The position numbers and the translations under genes are program-made. Shown here piece by piece: positions 1 to 9,000 of a stretch of DNA of 12,694 bases. The notes below the pieces were generated by a model that worked only from the letters and a program-made list of their open reading frames with translations, did not search any database and had not been told where the DNA came from. The stretch is from JACKOD01 sp041591635 (GTDB lineage Bacteria; Pseudomonadota; Gammaproteobacteria; Pseudomonadales; Oleiphilaceae): positions 1-12,694 of the forward strand of contig JBFHRO010000087.1 of NCBI GenBank assembly GCA_041591635.1, given 5' to 3'. Every line of letters starts with the position of its first letter. Within the stretch, counting starts at the first letter, position 1.

Positions 1-17
1 CCCCTGCCGTGTCCCGC

Positions 18-797
18 CTAGGTGTTGGTGGCAGGGGGGCGGCGTGCGAGGCGCCCAAAGTTTTTGGCAAACCGGGTGATCGGAAAGCCCAGCACCTGGT
101 TGAGTTGCTTGCAGCGAGTCATCAGCTCTCGTTCACTCAAGGGCACTGTCGATTTGCCGGCAAAGAGTACCGCATTACCACAGGGAGTTTGGCACAGACG
201 TGTTTCTGCGAACGCTTCTATAAAAACGGCCATGGCTTGATCGGTGCATTCGCTGCGCTCGCTGTAATTCAGGGCCAACCAGCCCGACTCACTTAACAGA
301 CTGTGGCAATTACGGATAAAGGCTGCCTGTTGCTGTTGTTTGTCGATCTTTCCTGCAAAATACATGTCGCTCAGCAACAAGTCGGTGGTGTTCGCCTTTG
401 GGTGTTGCAGGTAATCACCCGCATCCATGATTGTTACGTCAAGGCGCGAATCCTGCGGTAAATGAAAAAAACGCCGCGCTACCGCCAGCACCTGGGCCCG
501 CAGTTCCACTACCTGAATCTGGGCTGCCGGGAGCAGATGAAACAGGCAACTGGCCAGGGAACCGCCGCCCAGGCCAAAAAGGGTGATATGCCTTGGCTGC
601 AAAAACAGCAAAGGCAGGAGCATGGCACAGGCGTACTCGTGCAGCAGGCGTGACGGAATGCGTTTGTGAACGCAGCTTTGCTCATTGCTCTCATCGAACG
701 ATAAATAGCGTTTGTTGCCGTCGTCAAAAACACGAATAGGGCCGTATTCATCGTCGGTGCGAAAAATCTCCTTGCCCCAGTGCAAGGGCGCACTCAT
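18..797 (-). CDS. Spermidine-synthase-like (SAM methyltransferase fold) protein
   Basis: Predicted cytoplasmic protein of 259 residues with the Rossmann fold shared by spermidine synthases and class I methyltransferases. The nucleotide-binding loop GLGGGSLASCL is at residues 75-85. It is followed by VELR (acidic residue E98, expected to bind the ribose of the SAM-type ligand), MDAGDYL near 124-130 and LLSDMYF at 141-147. True SpeE enzymes usually have GGGDG and a DSSDP-like catalytic stretch. Here these read GGGSL and SDMYF, so polyamine synthesis is doubtful and the substrate is unknown. Similar short spermidine synthase-like proteins are common in Pseudomonas relatives. The start is uncertain: ATGs at 797 and 809 and an upstream GTG at 896 are all in frame and none has a good Shine-Dalgarno. 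I chose 797 because clear family-like sequence begins just after it. The gene is divergent from pbpG. Confidence 0.8.
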   Translation of the reverse strand: MSAPLHWGKEIFRTDDEYGPIRVFDDGNKRYLSFDESNEQSCVHKRIPSRLLHEYACAMLLPLLFLQPRHITLFGLGGGSLASCLFHLLPAAQIQVVELRAQVLAVARRFFHLPQDSRLDVTIMDAGDYLQHPKANTTDLLLSDMYFAGKIDKQQQQAAFIRNCHSLLSESGWLALNYSERSECTDQAMAVFIEAFAETRLCQTPCGNAVLFAGKSTVPLSERELMTRCKQLNQVLGFPITRFAKNFGRLARRPPATNT

Positions 798-1009
798 GGT
801 CGTTGGCATCTGGAGGCAGGCTCTCTTGGGTGGCGAGTGAACTGATCGCAAGTGTAGGTGAAAATGCGCTGTCAGGAGCGGGGAATCCGCTTGCACTTGT
901 ACAGCTGTCCAGACTAAGCTGGTCGTATGCGAAGTCGTTGCAGTGCGCTGCGCGGCAGGGGCTTCGCCGGGTATCCTCTCTCACTTTTGCCGTGTTGTTG
1001 CAGACTTTT
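798..1009. other. Divergent intergenic region between the SpeE-like gene and pbpG
   Basis: This gap of about 210 bp must hold the promoters of both divergent genes. The pbpG reading frame stays open back to 803, but the extension does not look like a signal peptide or any family, so I treat it as non-coding. A TTGCAC at 891-896 followed after 18 bp by TAAGCT (915-920) is the best promoter-like pair toward pbpG, and it is weak. I see no convincing operator or RNA gene. Confidence 0.4.
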
Positions 1010-1942
1010 ATGAAAAAATCACTTGCCCTTGTATTCACCCTTGTCGCAGGCATGGGCCTGATGTCGCCGGTTGGCGCTGCCCCCAAAACAGCACAGGCCG
1101 GTCAGACGGCTAAAAATGTCGCCGCAGGAATCGAATTGGGCTCGGTCAGTGCGCTGGTTTACGATGCGGGTGCCGGTGAAGTGCTGTACGAAAAAAACCA
1201 CCGCTTTACCGTACCTATTGCCTCCATCACCAAATTGATGACCGCCATGGTGGTGCTCGATGCCAACCTGCCCATGGATGAATGGCTGACCATTACCCGG
1301 GAAGATCGGGATACCTTGAAAAACACCTATTCCCGGGTGCGGTTCGGCTCGGAACTGACGCGTGAAGATCTATTGCTGATTGCGCTGATGTCATCCGAAA
1401 ACCGGGCTGCATCGGCGCTGGGCAGGCACTATCCCGGTGGACGCACGGCCTTTATCAAGGCGATGAATGCCAAGGCCGCCGCCTTGGGAATGAAAAACAC
1501 CCGTTTTGTGGACTCCACGGGGTTGTCAGATGCCAATGTGTCTACGGCAGAAGATCTGGTAAAAATGGTGAGTGCGGCCATGAATTACGACAAGATTCGT
1601 GAGTTCACCACCACCGCCGATCATTTGGCAAAGTTTCGCAGCCCCCGGTATAACCTCAGTTACGTCAACACCAATTTGCTGGTGCGTCGTGGCGAGTGGG
1701 ACATTGGCCTGAGCAAGACCGGCTTTATCAATGAGGCCGGCCATTGCCTGGTGATGCAGGCCGAGATCGACGGCAAGCCGATTGTCATGGTGTTTCTCGA
1801 CTCCTTTGGCAAGCGTACCTCGGTCGGTGATGCGGCCCGGGTCAAAAAATGGATCAATACCGGCAAGTCGGGGCCCATCGCACGTTCCGCACGCGACTAC
1901 GCGCGTTCCAAAGCCCAAACCAGAAAAGCCAGCGAAGGTTGA
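1010..1942 (+). CDS. pbpG: D-alanyl-D-alanine endopeptidase (PBP7 type)
   Basis: Periplasmic serine peptidase of the S11 family that cuts D-Ala-meso-DAP cross-links in peptidoglycan during wall growth. The protein has 310 residues, close to E. coli PBP7 (about 310). It starts with a signal peptide: a Lys-Lys N-terminus, a hydrophobic core at about residues 4-20, and likely cleavage after VGAA at 24. The three penicillin-binding motifs are present: SITK at 72-75 with nucleophile S72, SEN at 129-131, and KTG at 236-238. The GLSDANVST stretch at about 171-179 is also typical of the family. The long C-terminal domain and membrane anchor of PBP5/6 are missing, as expected for PBP7. The start was chosen because it begins the signal peptide. 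No strong Shine-Dalgarno precedes it, so initiation may be weak. It appears to be transcribed alone. Confidence 0.93.
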   Translation: MKKSLALVFTLVAGMGLMSPVGAAPKTAQAGQTAKNVAAGIELGSVSALVYDAGAGEVLYEKNHRFTVPIASITKLMTAMVVLDANLPMDEWLTITREDRDTLKNTYSRVRFGSELTREDLLLIALMSSENRAASALGRHYPGGRTAFIKAMNAKAAALGMKNTRFVDSTGLSDANVSTAEDLVKMVSAAMNYDKIREFTTTADHLAKFRSPRYNLSYVNTNLLVRRGEWDIGLSKTGFINEAGHCLVMQAEIDGKPIVMVFLDSFGKRTSVGDAARVKKWINTGKSGPIARSARDYARSKAQTRKASEG

Positions 1943-1957
1943 GATCGCACGCGTGAA

Positions 1958-1980
1958 CCCATCCCCGATCTGGGGATGGG
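1958..1980 (+). terminator. Perfect hairpin downstream of pbpG
   Basis: A 9-bp perfect stem (CCCATCCCC pairing with GGGGATGGG) encloses the loop GATCT, 15 bp after the pbpG stop. It is GC-rich and well placed for termination or for protecting the mRNA 3' end. There is no following run of T, so it is not a classical Rho-independent terminator. Confidence 0.5.
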
Positions 1981-2077
1981 GCCTGTGGCCGTGATTGGTT
2001 GACCTGTGTTTTGGGATCTGCTTCACACTCCTGTCCTTGTGATATTTCTTGTGCTATCGATGCATGCCGTCGCGCAT

Positions 2078-2083
2078 TAGAAT
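2078..2083 (+). promoter_or_regulatory. Possible -10 element for the TRL lipoprotein gene
   Basis: TAGAAT (4 of 6 to TATAAT) lies about 75 bp before the ATG at 2157. I find no good -35 box at 16-18 bp spacing. If real, the mRNA would have a 5' leader of roughly 65 nt. Confidence 0.25.
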
Positions 2084-2142
2084 CCCGTCCCTGTGCGCTC
2101 TGGCAGTTCCTCGAAGCGCGCAAGGAAAACATCATACCTAAC

Positions 2143-2147
2143 AGGAG
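2143..2147 (+). promoter_or_regulatory. Ribosome binding site of the TRL lipoprotein gene
   Basis: AGGAG, 9 nt before ATG 2157. It fixes the start of the lipoprotein and predicts efficient translation. Confidence 0.8.
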
Positions 2148-2156
2148 TTGTAATAA

Positions 2157-2516
2157 ATGAAGAACGTTTCTGTGAAATCACTGGTTCTGGGAACCGCTGT
2201 GGCCTCGTTTGCATTGCTTTCAGGCTGTGCTTCCAATCTGTTTCCCGGCGGCCCATCAGTGCATGGCGTACTGGTAACCAATGTGACCTCGCCTGCACAA
2301 AACCTGACAGTCGCTACCGATGGTGCGGTTGTTGCCAGCAAGACAGGTTCCGCTTCTTCAACGGCTATCCTTGGCTTGATCGCCACCGGCGACTCCAGCG
2401 TACAGGCTGCCATGAAAGCCGGTAACATCACCAAGGTTCATAACGTCGACCATACGGTGAACAGCTTTATTTACGGCGCCTTTATTCGTCACACCATCAA
2501 CGTCCACGGCGAATAA
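2157..2516 (+). CDS. TRL-like family lipoprotein
   Basis: A 119-residue predicted lipoprotein. The N-terminus has Lys residues, a hydrophobic stretch at about 9-21 and the lipobox LLSGC, with the lipidated cysteine at C24 followed by A25-S26. No Asp follows the cysteine, so outer-membrane sorting is likely. The mature part resembles the TRL-like family: a GVLVTNVTSP start, a KTGSASSTAILGLIATGD centre and a KAGNITKVHNVD segment leading to an IYG-type end. The family name comes from bacterial proteins first linked to a tRNA-associated locus. Its molecular role is not established, and some members are linked to envelope stress. The start is supported by AGGAG at 2143-2147, 9 nt before the ATG. 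The gene appears to stand alone, with a hairpin just after the stop. Confidence 0.85.
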   Translation: MKNVSVKSLVLGTAVASFALLSGCASNLFPGGPSVHGVLVTNVTSPAQNLTVATDGAVVASKTGSASSTAILGLIATGDSSVQAAMKAGNITKVHNVDHTVNSFIYGAFIRHTINVHGE

Positions 2517-2524
2517 CGTCGATT

Positions 2525-2543
2525 GGGGCTGCGTCGCAGCCCC
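2525..2543 (+). terminator. Terminator-like hairpin after the TRL lipoprotein gene
   Basis: An 8-bp perfect GC-rich stem (GGGGCTGC with GCAGCCCC) has a 3-nt loop GTC and begins 8 bp after the stop codon. It is followed by TTGT rather than a long T run. Position and stability make it the likely transcript end. Confidence 0.6.
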
Positions 2544-2570
2544 TTGTCGCAAAATTTCAGTCGTCTTTTC

Positions 2571-2617
2571 ACTTCAGTTGTTTCTTCTATTATTTTTACT
2601 TCGGTTGTTTCTTCTAT
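2571..2617. repeat. Two 20-bp direct repeats, period 27 bp
   Basis: ACTTCAGTTGTTTCTTCTAT at 2571-2590 recurs at 2598-2617 with one A-to-G change, separated by the 7-bp T-rich spacer TATTTTT. This AT-rich block stands out from the GC-rich surroundings. It lies between the lipoprotein terminator and recC. On the minus strand it would encode Asn/Arg repeats in a small open frame. It could be a slipped-strand duplication or a pair of binding sites. Confidence 0.8.
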
Positions 2618-2777
2618 AGTTAGTGTTTCCATTCTGCCGTTTCTGGCCGTTGTGCATGGCAGCCGCCCCAGGTGCCAGCGTTAACATTACAAGTGGCAGG
2701 TAAATGCCGATTAATTGCGACATAAATTGTCGTTCCGGTCTGCTACTGTTCCCGCCATGGCTTGGGTTTCTTAACAA

Positions 2778-2782
2778 AAGGA
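2778..2782 (+). promoter_or_regulatory. Ribosome binding site of recC
   Basis: AAGGA, 6 nt before ATG 2789. It decides for this ATG over the in-frame TTG at 2762. Confidence 0.75.
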
Positions 2783-2788
2783 TGTTTT

Positions 2789-5700
2789 ATGCTGCACCTA
2801 CATACTTCCAATCGCTTTGAGCAGTTGGCCGAAGGCGTGAGCGAGCTGGTCATGCGACCGGCCAGCCACGGGGCTGCGCCTTTGTTTCAGGCCGATCAGA
2901 TCGTGGTACAGAATCCGGGGATGCAACACTGGCTGTCGATGGCCCTGGCACGCCGCTATGGCATCGCCATGAATCTGGAGTTCCCGCTGTTGGCCCGGGC
3001 TTTGTGGGCGTTGGTTCGCCAGCTGGTGAGCGACGTGCCCGAGCACGACCGCTATTGCCGTGAGGTACTGCTGTGGCGGATTTATGCGCTGCTGCCTCAG
3101 GTGGCGACTGACAGCGACTTCGCGGCCCCTACCGGTTACTGGTGCCCCGATGGCAAGGTTGATGCGCTCAAGCGTTTTGCCCTTGCGCGGGAATTGGCGG
3201 ATCTGTTCGAGCAGTATCTGATGTATCGCCCCGAGGACTTCATTCAGGCCTGGGAGCGCGGCGAAGACACGCATTGGCAAGCCCGGCTGTGGCGTCTGCT
3301 GGTTGCACAACGGCACGAGCAGCACAGCCTGCACTTTATGAGCAAGGCCCTGGAGCGGCTGGGAGGTCGCCCGCTTGAACGCGGCGGTCACGGGTTGCCC
3401 GCGCGCCTGCTGGTGGTAGGGGTGAACACCATGCCGCCGGTATGGATAAGGTTTTTACAGGCATTGGCCAGACACATTGAGGTGCACCTGTTTTTGCTGG
3501 TGCCCTCGGAGCATTACTGGCTGGATCAGGCCAGCCCCCGGCAGCGCGCGCGTGAACGCAAGGCCTGGCTAGGCAAGGACCCTGAGCTTGCCCGGTATCC
3601 GGAGGACGATCATCCCCTGATAGGCGCACTGGGGCGCCAGGGGCAGGAATTCCTGCAACTTCTTTACGCCCAGGGCGCTAACCTGCAGGAGCACGACGCC
3701 TGTGTCGCACCGGCCATAACCACGTTGCTCAGTGTGCTGCAGCGGGATTTGTACGAGCTGTTTGATCGTCGCCGCCAGCCTGTGTATTTTCCGCACGATG
3801 GTTCGCTGCTGGTCATGAACTGCCATAGCCCGCTGCGGGAAATACAGAGCTTGCATGACTGGCTGTTACACAGGTTCAATCAGGCCGATGTGGCCCTGAC
3901 GCCGGCCGATGTGCTGGTGTTGTGCCCCCGGATTGAACAGTATGCCCCTTATATTCAAAGTGTGTTTGGCAGTTGGGCCGCACCCCTTGATGGCGATACC
4001 GACAATCCGAGACTGCCCGCCAGCCTGGCCGATCGGGCCGCCCGTGACAGCCATCCTCTGGTGCAGTCGTTTCTGGATTTGCTCGGCTTGCCCGACAGCC
4101 GGCTGCGGGTGAGTGATGTGCTGGGCCAGATGCGGGTGCCGGCGGTGCTGAATGCCTTGGGGCTGACGCTGGCCGACATCGAGCGGATTGAGGCTTGGTT
4201 GCAAACCGCCGGTATCCACTGGGGGCTCGATAGTCACCACAAAGCTTGCTTTGACTTGCCACAGCGAGACGCCTTTACCTGGGCCCAGGGCCTGCACCGT
4301 CTGCTCGCGGGGTTCGCCATGAGCGACGAAGATATCCTGCTGGGCGATCAGGTGCTGGTGGGGCCGGTCGAAGGGGCCGATGCCCGGGTGCTTGGCCAAC
4401 TGGTGCACTTCATCTATCAGCTGCAGGCAACGCGCAACAGCTTGCCGCAATTGCGCACCGCTGCACAGTGGGTCGCCTATCTGCACGGGGTGCTCGAAGA
4501 CTTCTATGACCCTGGCAATGATGAAGACACCGAATACACACTGCAACTCGTGCGTGAAGGGATTGGCAGTCTGCTGGAGCACACGGCGCAGGCCGATCTG
4601 GATGAGCCCTTGCCGCGGATTCTGGTGCAGGATTACCTGCAAGGCTGTTTCAGCGCGCCCATCAGCACCCAGAACTTTATGACCGGCAAAATCACCTTCT
4701 GTTCCACCCTGCCCATGCGCAGCATTCCGTTTCGTATCATTGCCGTGCTGGGGCTCAATGATGGCGAGTTCCCGCGGTTGCGCCAGCCTCTGGGCTTTGA
4801 TCTGATGGCGGAGCGCGGGCGCAAGCAGGGCGACAGGTCGCGCCGCGACGATGACCGTTACCTGTTTCTCGAAACCCTGCTGTCGGCCCGCGATGCGCTG
4901 TACCTGAGTTACTGCGGTCGGGCCGTGAAGGACAATGCCGAACGCCAGCCCTCGCTGGTGCTGGCGGAGCTGCTTGCCTACCTGAGTGAAGGTTTTGGCC
5001 ATGACGCCGATGAGCCCGAGGCCGAACGCGAAACCGCGCGCCAACAATGGCTGGCGCAGCTGGTGCTTGAGCAGCCGCTGCAACCTTTTAGTGAACGGCG
5101 CTACCAGGGGGCGCAACCCAGCTTTGATGAGGGCTGGTTAAAACTGTTGCAACGCCCGCCCGCGGCCCACCGGCTGCCCGAGGTGTCGTTGCCCGAGGCC
5201 GATGAGATCGAGCTGGAGCTTGAAACCCTGGTGGCGTTTTTCGACAACCCCGCCCAGGCTTTTTGCGAAAAGCAGCTGGGCGTGTATTTCACCACGCCAG
5301 ACGAAGATCAGCAGGACACCGAACCTTTCAGTATCGACGCGCTCACGAACTACGGATTGAAACAGGATCTGGTCACCACCTTGCTCGATGACCGCCCGGT
5401 GCAGCAATGCACCGACTGGCACCTGAAGCGGGGGCTCTTGCCCGACCTGCCCGTTACCAGAGGGCGGCTGGATGGCTTGGCCGCCACCGCTGACAGCTTT
5501 ACCCAGGCACTGCGCAATGAAGGCGTTGGCGCGTACCGGCCGCAGGAACTGGAGTGGCATTGCCCGCCGTTTCGACTGCGTGGACGGGTGCTGGAGAAGG
5601 AAGGCGATCTGCTCGGGTACCGGCCCGGGAAGCGACGCCCTCGGGATCTGGTGCGGGGCTGGTTGAGCATGCTGCTCGCACAGGCCTGTGGCATCAAGGT

Positions 5701-6043
5701 GCAGCAGATGAGTCTCGTGAGTCTAGAAAAAGACAATAAGGATGAAGTCTGTGCCGTTGCCTGCTTCGCCCCGCCAGAGAACCCGGCGGCGCTCTTGCAG
5801 TACTGGCTTGATGTCTGGCAACAAGGCCAGCGAAAGCCCTTGCTGGTCAATGCCAACTTTTTGTTGCCAAAAACCCCGAAGGTCGCCGACTACTGGGAAA
5901 CCCCCCGGCATAGCGGCCACGATACCCGTTGCCCGTACCATTGCTGGCTCTGGCCTGCAGTGCCCGCCGAGTCGGCGTATCAAGCGGCATGCGAGGCGCT
6001 TTACACCCCCCTTCTTGACCACTTTGGCGAGGCAAACGCATGA
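2789..6043 (+). CDS. recC: Exodeoxyribonuclease V subunit gamma (RecC)
   Basis: The structural and Chi-recognising subunit of the RecBCD helicase-nuclease, which processes double-strand DNA ends for recombination. It has 1084 residues, slightly shorter than E. coli RecC (about 1120). Family-typical segments are visible: QNPGMQHWLSMALARRYGI at 41-59, the inactive helicase-like core with LVLCPRIEQYAPYI near 375-388, PMRSIPFRIIAVLGLNDGEF near 641-660, and the nuclease-like C-terminal domain with FFDNPAQAF near 817-825 and a GRVLEKEGDLLGYRPGK segment near 931-947. As in other RecC proteins there is no Walker A motif, so it does not hydrolyse ATP. It is first in the operon, and its TGA overlaps the recB ATG as ATGA (6040-6043), which favours translational coupling. 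No frameshift is seen. Confidence 0.96.
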   Translation: MLHLHTSNRFEQLAEGVSELVMRPASHGAAPLFQADQIVVQNPGMQHWLSMALARRYGIAMNLEFPLLARALWALVRQLVSDVPEHDRYCREVLLWRIYALLPQVATDSDFAAPTGYWCPDGKVDALKRFALARELADLFEQYLMYRPEDFIQAWERGEDTHWQARLWRLLVAQRHEQHSLHFMSKALERLGGRPLERGGHGLPARLLVVGVNTMPPVWIRFLQALARHIEVHLFLLVPSEHYWLDQASPRQRARERKAWLGKDPELARYPEDDHPLIGALGRQGQEFLQLLYAQGANLQEHDACVAPAITTLLSVLQRDLYELFDRRRQPVYFPHDGSLLVMNCHSPLREIQSLHDWLLHRFNQADVALTPADVLVLCPRIEQYAPYIQSVFGSWAAPLDGDTDNPRLPASLADRAARDSHPLVQSFLDLLGLPDSRLRVSDVLGQMRVPAVLNALGLTLADIERIEAWLQTAGIHWGLDSHHKACFDLPQRDAFTWAQGLHRLLAGFAMSDEDILLGDQVLVGPVEGADARVLGQLVHFIYQLQATRNSLPQLRTAAQWVAYLHGVLEDFYDPGNDEDTEYTLQLVREGIGSLLEHTAQADLDEPLPRILVQDYLQGCFSAPISTQNFMTGKITFCSTLPMRSIPFRIIAVLGLNDGEFPRLRQPLGFDLMAERGRKQGDRSRRDDDRYLFLETLLSARDALYLSYCGRAVKDNAERQPSLVLAELLAYLSEGFGHDADEPEAERETARQQWLAQLVLEQPLQPFSERRYQGAQPSFDEGWLKLLQRPPAAHRLPEVSLPEADEIELELETLVAFFDNPAQAFCEKQLGVYFTTPDEDQQDTEPFSIDALTNYGLKQDLVTTLLDDRPVQQCTDWHLKRGLLPDLPVTRGRLDGLAATADSFTQALRNEGVGAYRPQELEWHCPPFRLRGRVLEKEGDLLGYRPGKRRPRDLVRGWLSMLLAQACGIKVQQMSLVSLEKDNKDEVCAVACFAPPENPAALLQYWLDVWQQGQRKPLLVNANFLLPKTPKVADYWETPRHSGHDTRCPYHCWLWPAVPAESAYQAACEALYTPLLDHFGEANA

Positions 6044-9000
6044 GTAAGACCATGGATCCGACCCAGCTGATACCCTCGCTCGACCCTGCCTCCGACGCCC
6101 TGGTCATGCAGGGGCGTCATCTGATCGAGGCCAGCGCAGGCACGGGAAAAACCTACAATATCACCCGACTGTACCTGCGTTTGCTGCTCGAAGAAGGATT
6201 GAGTGTGCAACAGATTCTGGTGGTCACCTTCACCAAGGCCGCCACCGAGGAGTTGCGCGGGCGCATCGGCCGGGAATTGCGCGCGGTTCTTGGCCGGTGG
6301 GAGTCGTTGCCGACCCAGGGTGATGCATTTGAACAACGCCTGTATCGCCAGTGCGCGGCCAGCGAGGGAGGCGCCGCCAGAGGACATGCCCGGCTGGAGC
6401 AAGCCCTGCTGGAGCTGGATGAAGCGGCCATTTATACCATTCATGGCTTTTGTCAGCGGGCCTTGCGCCAGCAGGCCTTTGCCAGCGGTTTACCCTTTCA
6501 GGTCAGCATGGAGGCCGACATCAGCAAGCTGCTGCAGGAGGCAGTTGAAGACTACTACCGCCGCCTTGCCGCCGACGAAGCCTTGTTTGTGCGTTTTACC
6601 GCCTTTAACAACGAGGCATGGAAAACACCGCAACACTATAGTGCTGTCTTTCATCCATTGCTGGTCAGCGATGTGCCTTTGCAGGTAAATACCCGTGACG
6701 ACTGGTTCGCCGATGCGAAGATGAAGCGTGTGTCTGCCGAACAATCGCTGCGTACCCATGAAGCCCGGTTGCGCAGCGCGCTGGTGAGCAATCGCAAGAA
6801 ACCCGCCGAGATTGATCAGCGTGAGGCCGAGTTGCAGACCTTGCTGGCCTGGGTCGCGGCTTCGGTGGGCGAGCCCATGCCCCAGCCGGCGCGCGATTTC
6901 ATCCATGGGAATCGTTACCGTGGTAACGATGAGGTCAAGGCCATACTTGAGCCGGTCAAAGCCTATAAAGACGCGGCAGAGGCGTGCCATAAGCAGCATC
7001 CTGACCCAGAGGCTGATGAGCAAGCCTGGGCCGCCGCCTACGAAGGCATTATTTATGTTCGCCAGCACCTGGCGCAGGCCAAGCAACAGCAACAAGTGCT
7101 GGATTTCAATGACCTCATCAACAAGCTGCACGCCACCTTGTGCGGGGATCAGGGTGAAGCCCTGGCCAGCGCGCTGGCGGCCCAGTACCCGGCGCTGCTG
7201 GTGGATGAGTTTCAGGATACCGATCCCCGGCAGTACCAGATTTTTGACCGGATTCATCGCCAGGCCAAACGCCAGTGTCCGCAAACGGCGAGCTTTTTTA
7301 TGATCGGTGATCCCAAGCAGGCGATTTACAGCTTTCGCGGCGGCGATGTGTTCGCCTATCTGCAGGCGCGTCAGGATGCCGATTGCCAATGGCAGCTCGA
7401 CAGCAACTGGCGCTCGGTGGCTGGCGTGGTCGAAGGCTACAACCGGCTGTTTCGCCAGCAGGAGGAAAAGCCATTTGAGTACGGTATTCCCTACCATCCG
7501 GTGCAGGCCAAAAAGCATTTCGACCCGGCACAGGCATCAAAGTGGCAGCAGGATGGCCGCACGCCCTTGCAGCTGGTGTGGTTTGACTTGCAGCCGGACT
7601 ATGCGGCGGGCCGCGAGGATAACCCCAAATCCTGGCACAAGGCGGAGTTTCGTACCCAGATGGCGCAATGGGTTGCCAACGAATGCGTGCGTCTGTTACA
7701 GGGAGAGGCCTGCCCGCCCGTGCAGGCGAAAGATATCGCGGTACTGGTGCGCTCAGCCACCGAAGCCCAGACGATTCGCACGGCACTGGCGGCCTGCGGT
7801 TTGCCGTCGGTGTACCTGAGTACCCGGGAGAATGTCTTCAAAAGCCCCCAGGCCATGGAGTTGTGGCGGGCGCTGGGCGGCATTCTGGAGCCGGAAAACC
7901 TTCGCCGGCGCTGGCAAGCCTGGGCCTCGGCCCTCTTTGGTCTGGGTGCCGAGGGCGTTGCCCGTCTGCGTGCCGACGAGCAAGCGCAGGCCGATCTTCA
8001 GCAGTACCTGGGTGAATTGCGGCAGCTGTGGCAAAAGCAGGGCTTCATTGCCATGGCGCTGCAACTGCTACACCGGCAGTATGTGCCACAAGCGGCACAA
8101 CGCGAGCGCGAGCTCACCAACCTGCTGCAGCTGATCGAACTCTTGCAGCAGGCCAGTGTGCGCTTGCACCAACCGCTGGACTTGTTCAATTATCTGGCAC
8201 AGCAAATAGCCGCCCCCGACACCAATGCCGAGCACGAATTGCGCCTCGAAAGCGACGCCGCCTTTGTGCGAATTGTCACCCACCACGGTTCCAAGGGTCT
8301 GGAATACCCGGTGGTATTCTTGCCGTTTTTTAGCTATCACACCGATCCCTTAAAGCTGGGCAACAAAATGCCCGCCTATTTTGCCTGGCACGCCCCGGAC
8401 ACCTTCGAGGCCCGTGTCTTTCTGGGTGAGAACGCTCACTATGAGGAGCTTGCCCGGCGCGAAGGCTATGCCGAACAAATGCGCCTGTTTTACGTTGCCA
8501 TGACCCGCCCCGTGCATCGCTGTTATCTGCTGGCGAGTCTCTTTGACAAAGGCGAATACAGTCCTTTGGGCCGATTGATGCCGGGCCTCAATGGCGATGC
8601 CCTGCAGCAGTGGTGCGATGCATTGCCAGGCCATGCGAGTGTGCTGCGGGTAGATACCGAAATACTGCCCGAACCCTACCGCCAGGACAGCACTCAGAGC
8701 GCCGCTGCCCTGGCGCCGGCCCGCCTGACCCAAACCATCGACCAGAGCTGGCAGCTCAGTTCTTTCAGTGCCCTCAAGCACCGCAGTGAACACAGCGGCG
8801 GCAGTCTGGCCAAAGACCATGACCGTCAACCGGCTGCTGCTTCGGCAACGGCAACGGCAGCGGCGACCTTGCCCCGCTTTGCTCTCACCGGCGGGGCACG
8901 CCTTGGCAACCTGCTGCACGATGTGCTGGAGCATACCGACTTCCCGCAGCCCCGGTGGGGTGAGGCACGCACCCAGACGCAGTTGTCTGCCCGTATCCAG

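Larger units (their letters stand above)
2544..2788. other. Intergenic region upstream of recC
   Basis: About 245 bp, of lower GC than its neighbours, with the direct repeats on the left. It should hold the recCBD promoter. The only candidate I can name is an extended -10 like TGCTACTGT at 2741-2749, without a clear -35. TTAACA at 2681-2686 is a good -35 match but has no -10 at proper spacing. An open minus-strand frame (ATG at 2723, stop at 2574) is discussed in the findings. Confidence 0.35.

Noticed and set aside
803..1009. 69-residue N-terminal extension of the pbpG frame
   Set aside because: It would bury the signal peptide, has no family resemblance, and overlaps the region expected to hold divergent promoters.
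3866..5116. Long open frame on the minus strand inside recC
   Set aside because: It is fully overlapped by recC, whose family motifs are clear. The antisense frame is rich in Gln, His and Arg as expected from reading GC-rich codons backwards.
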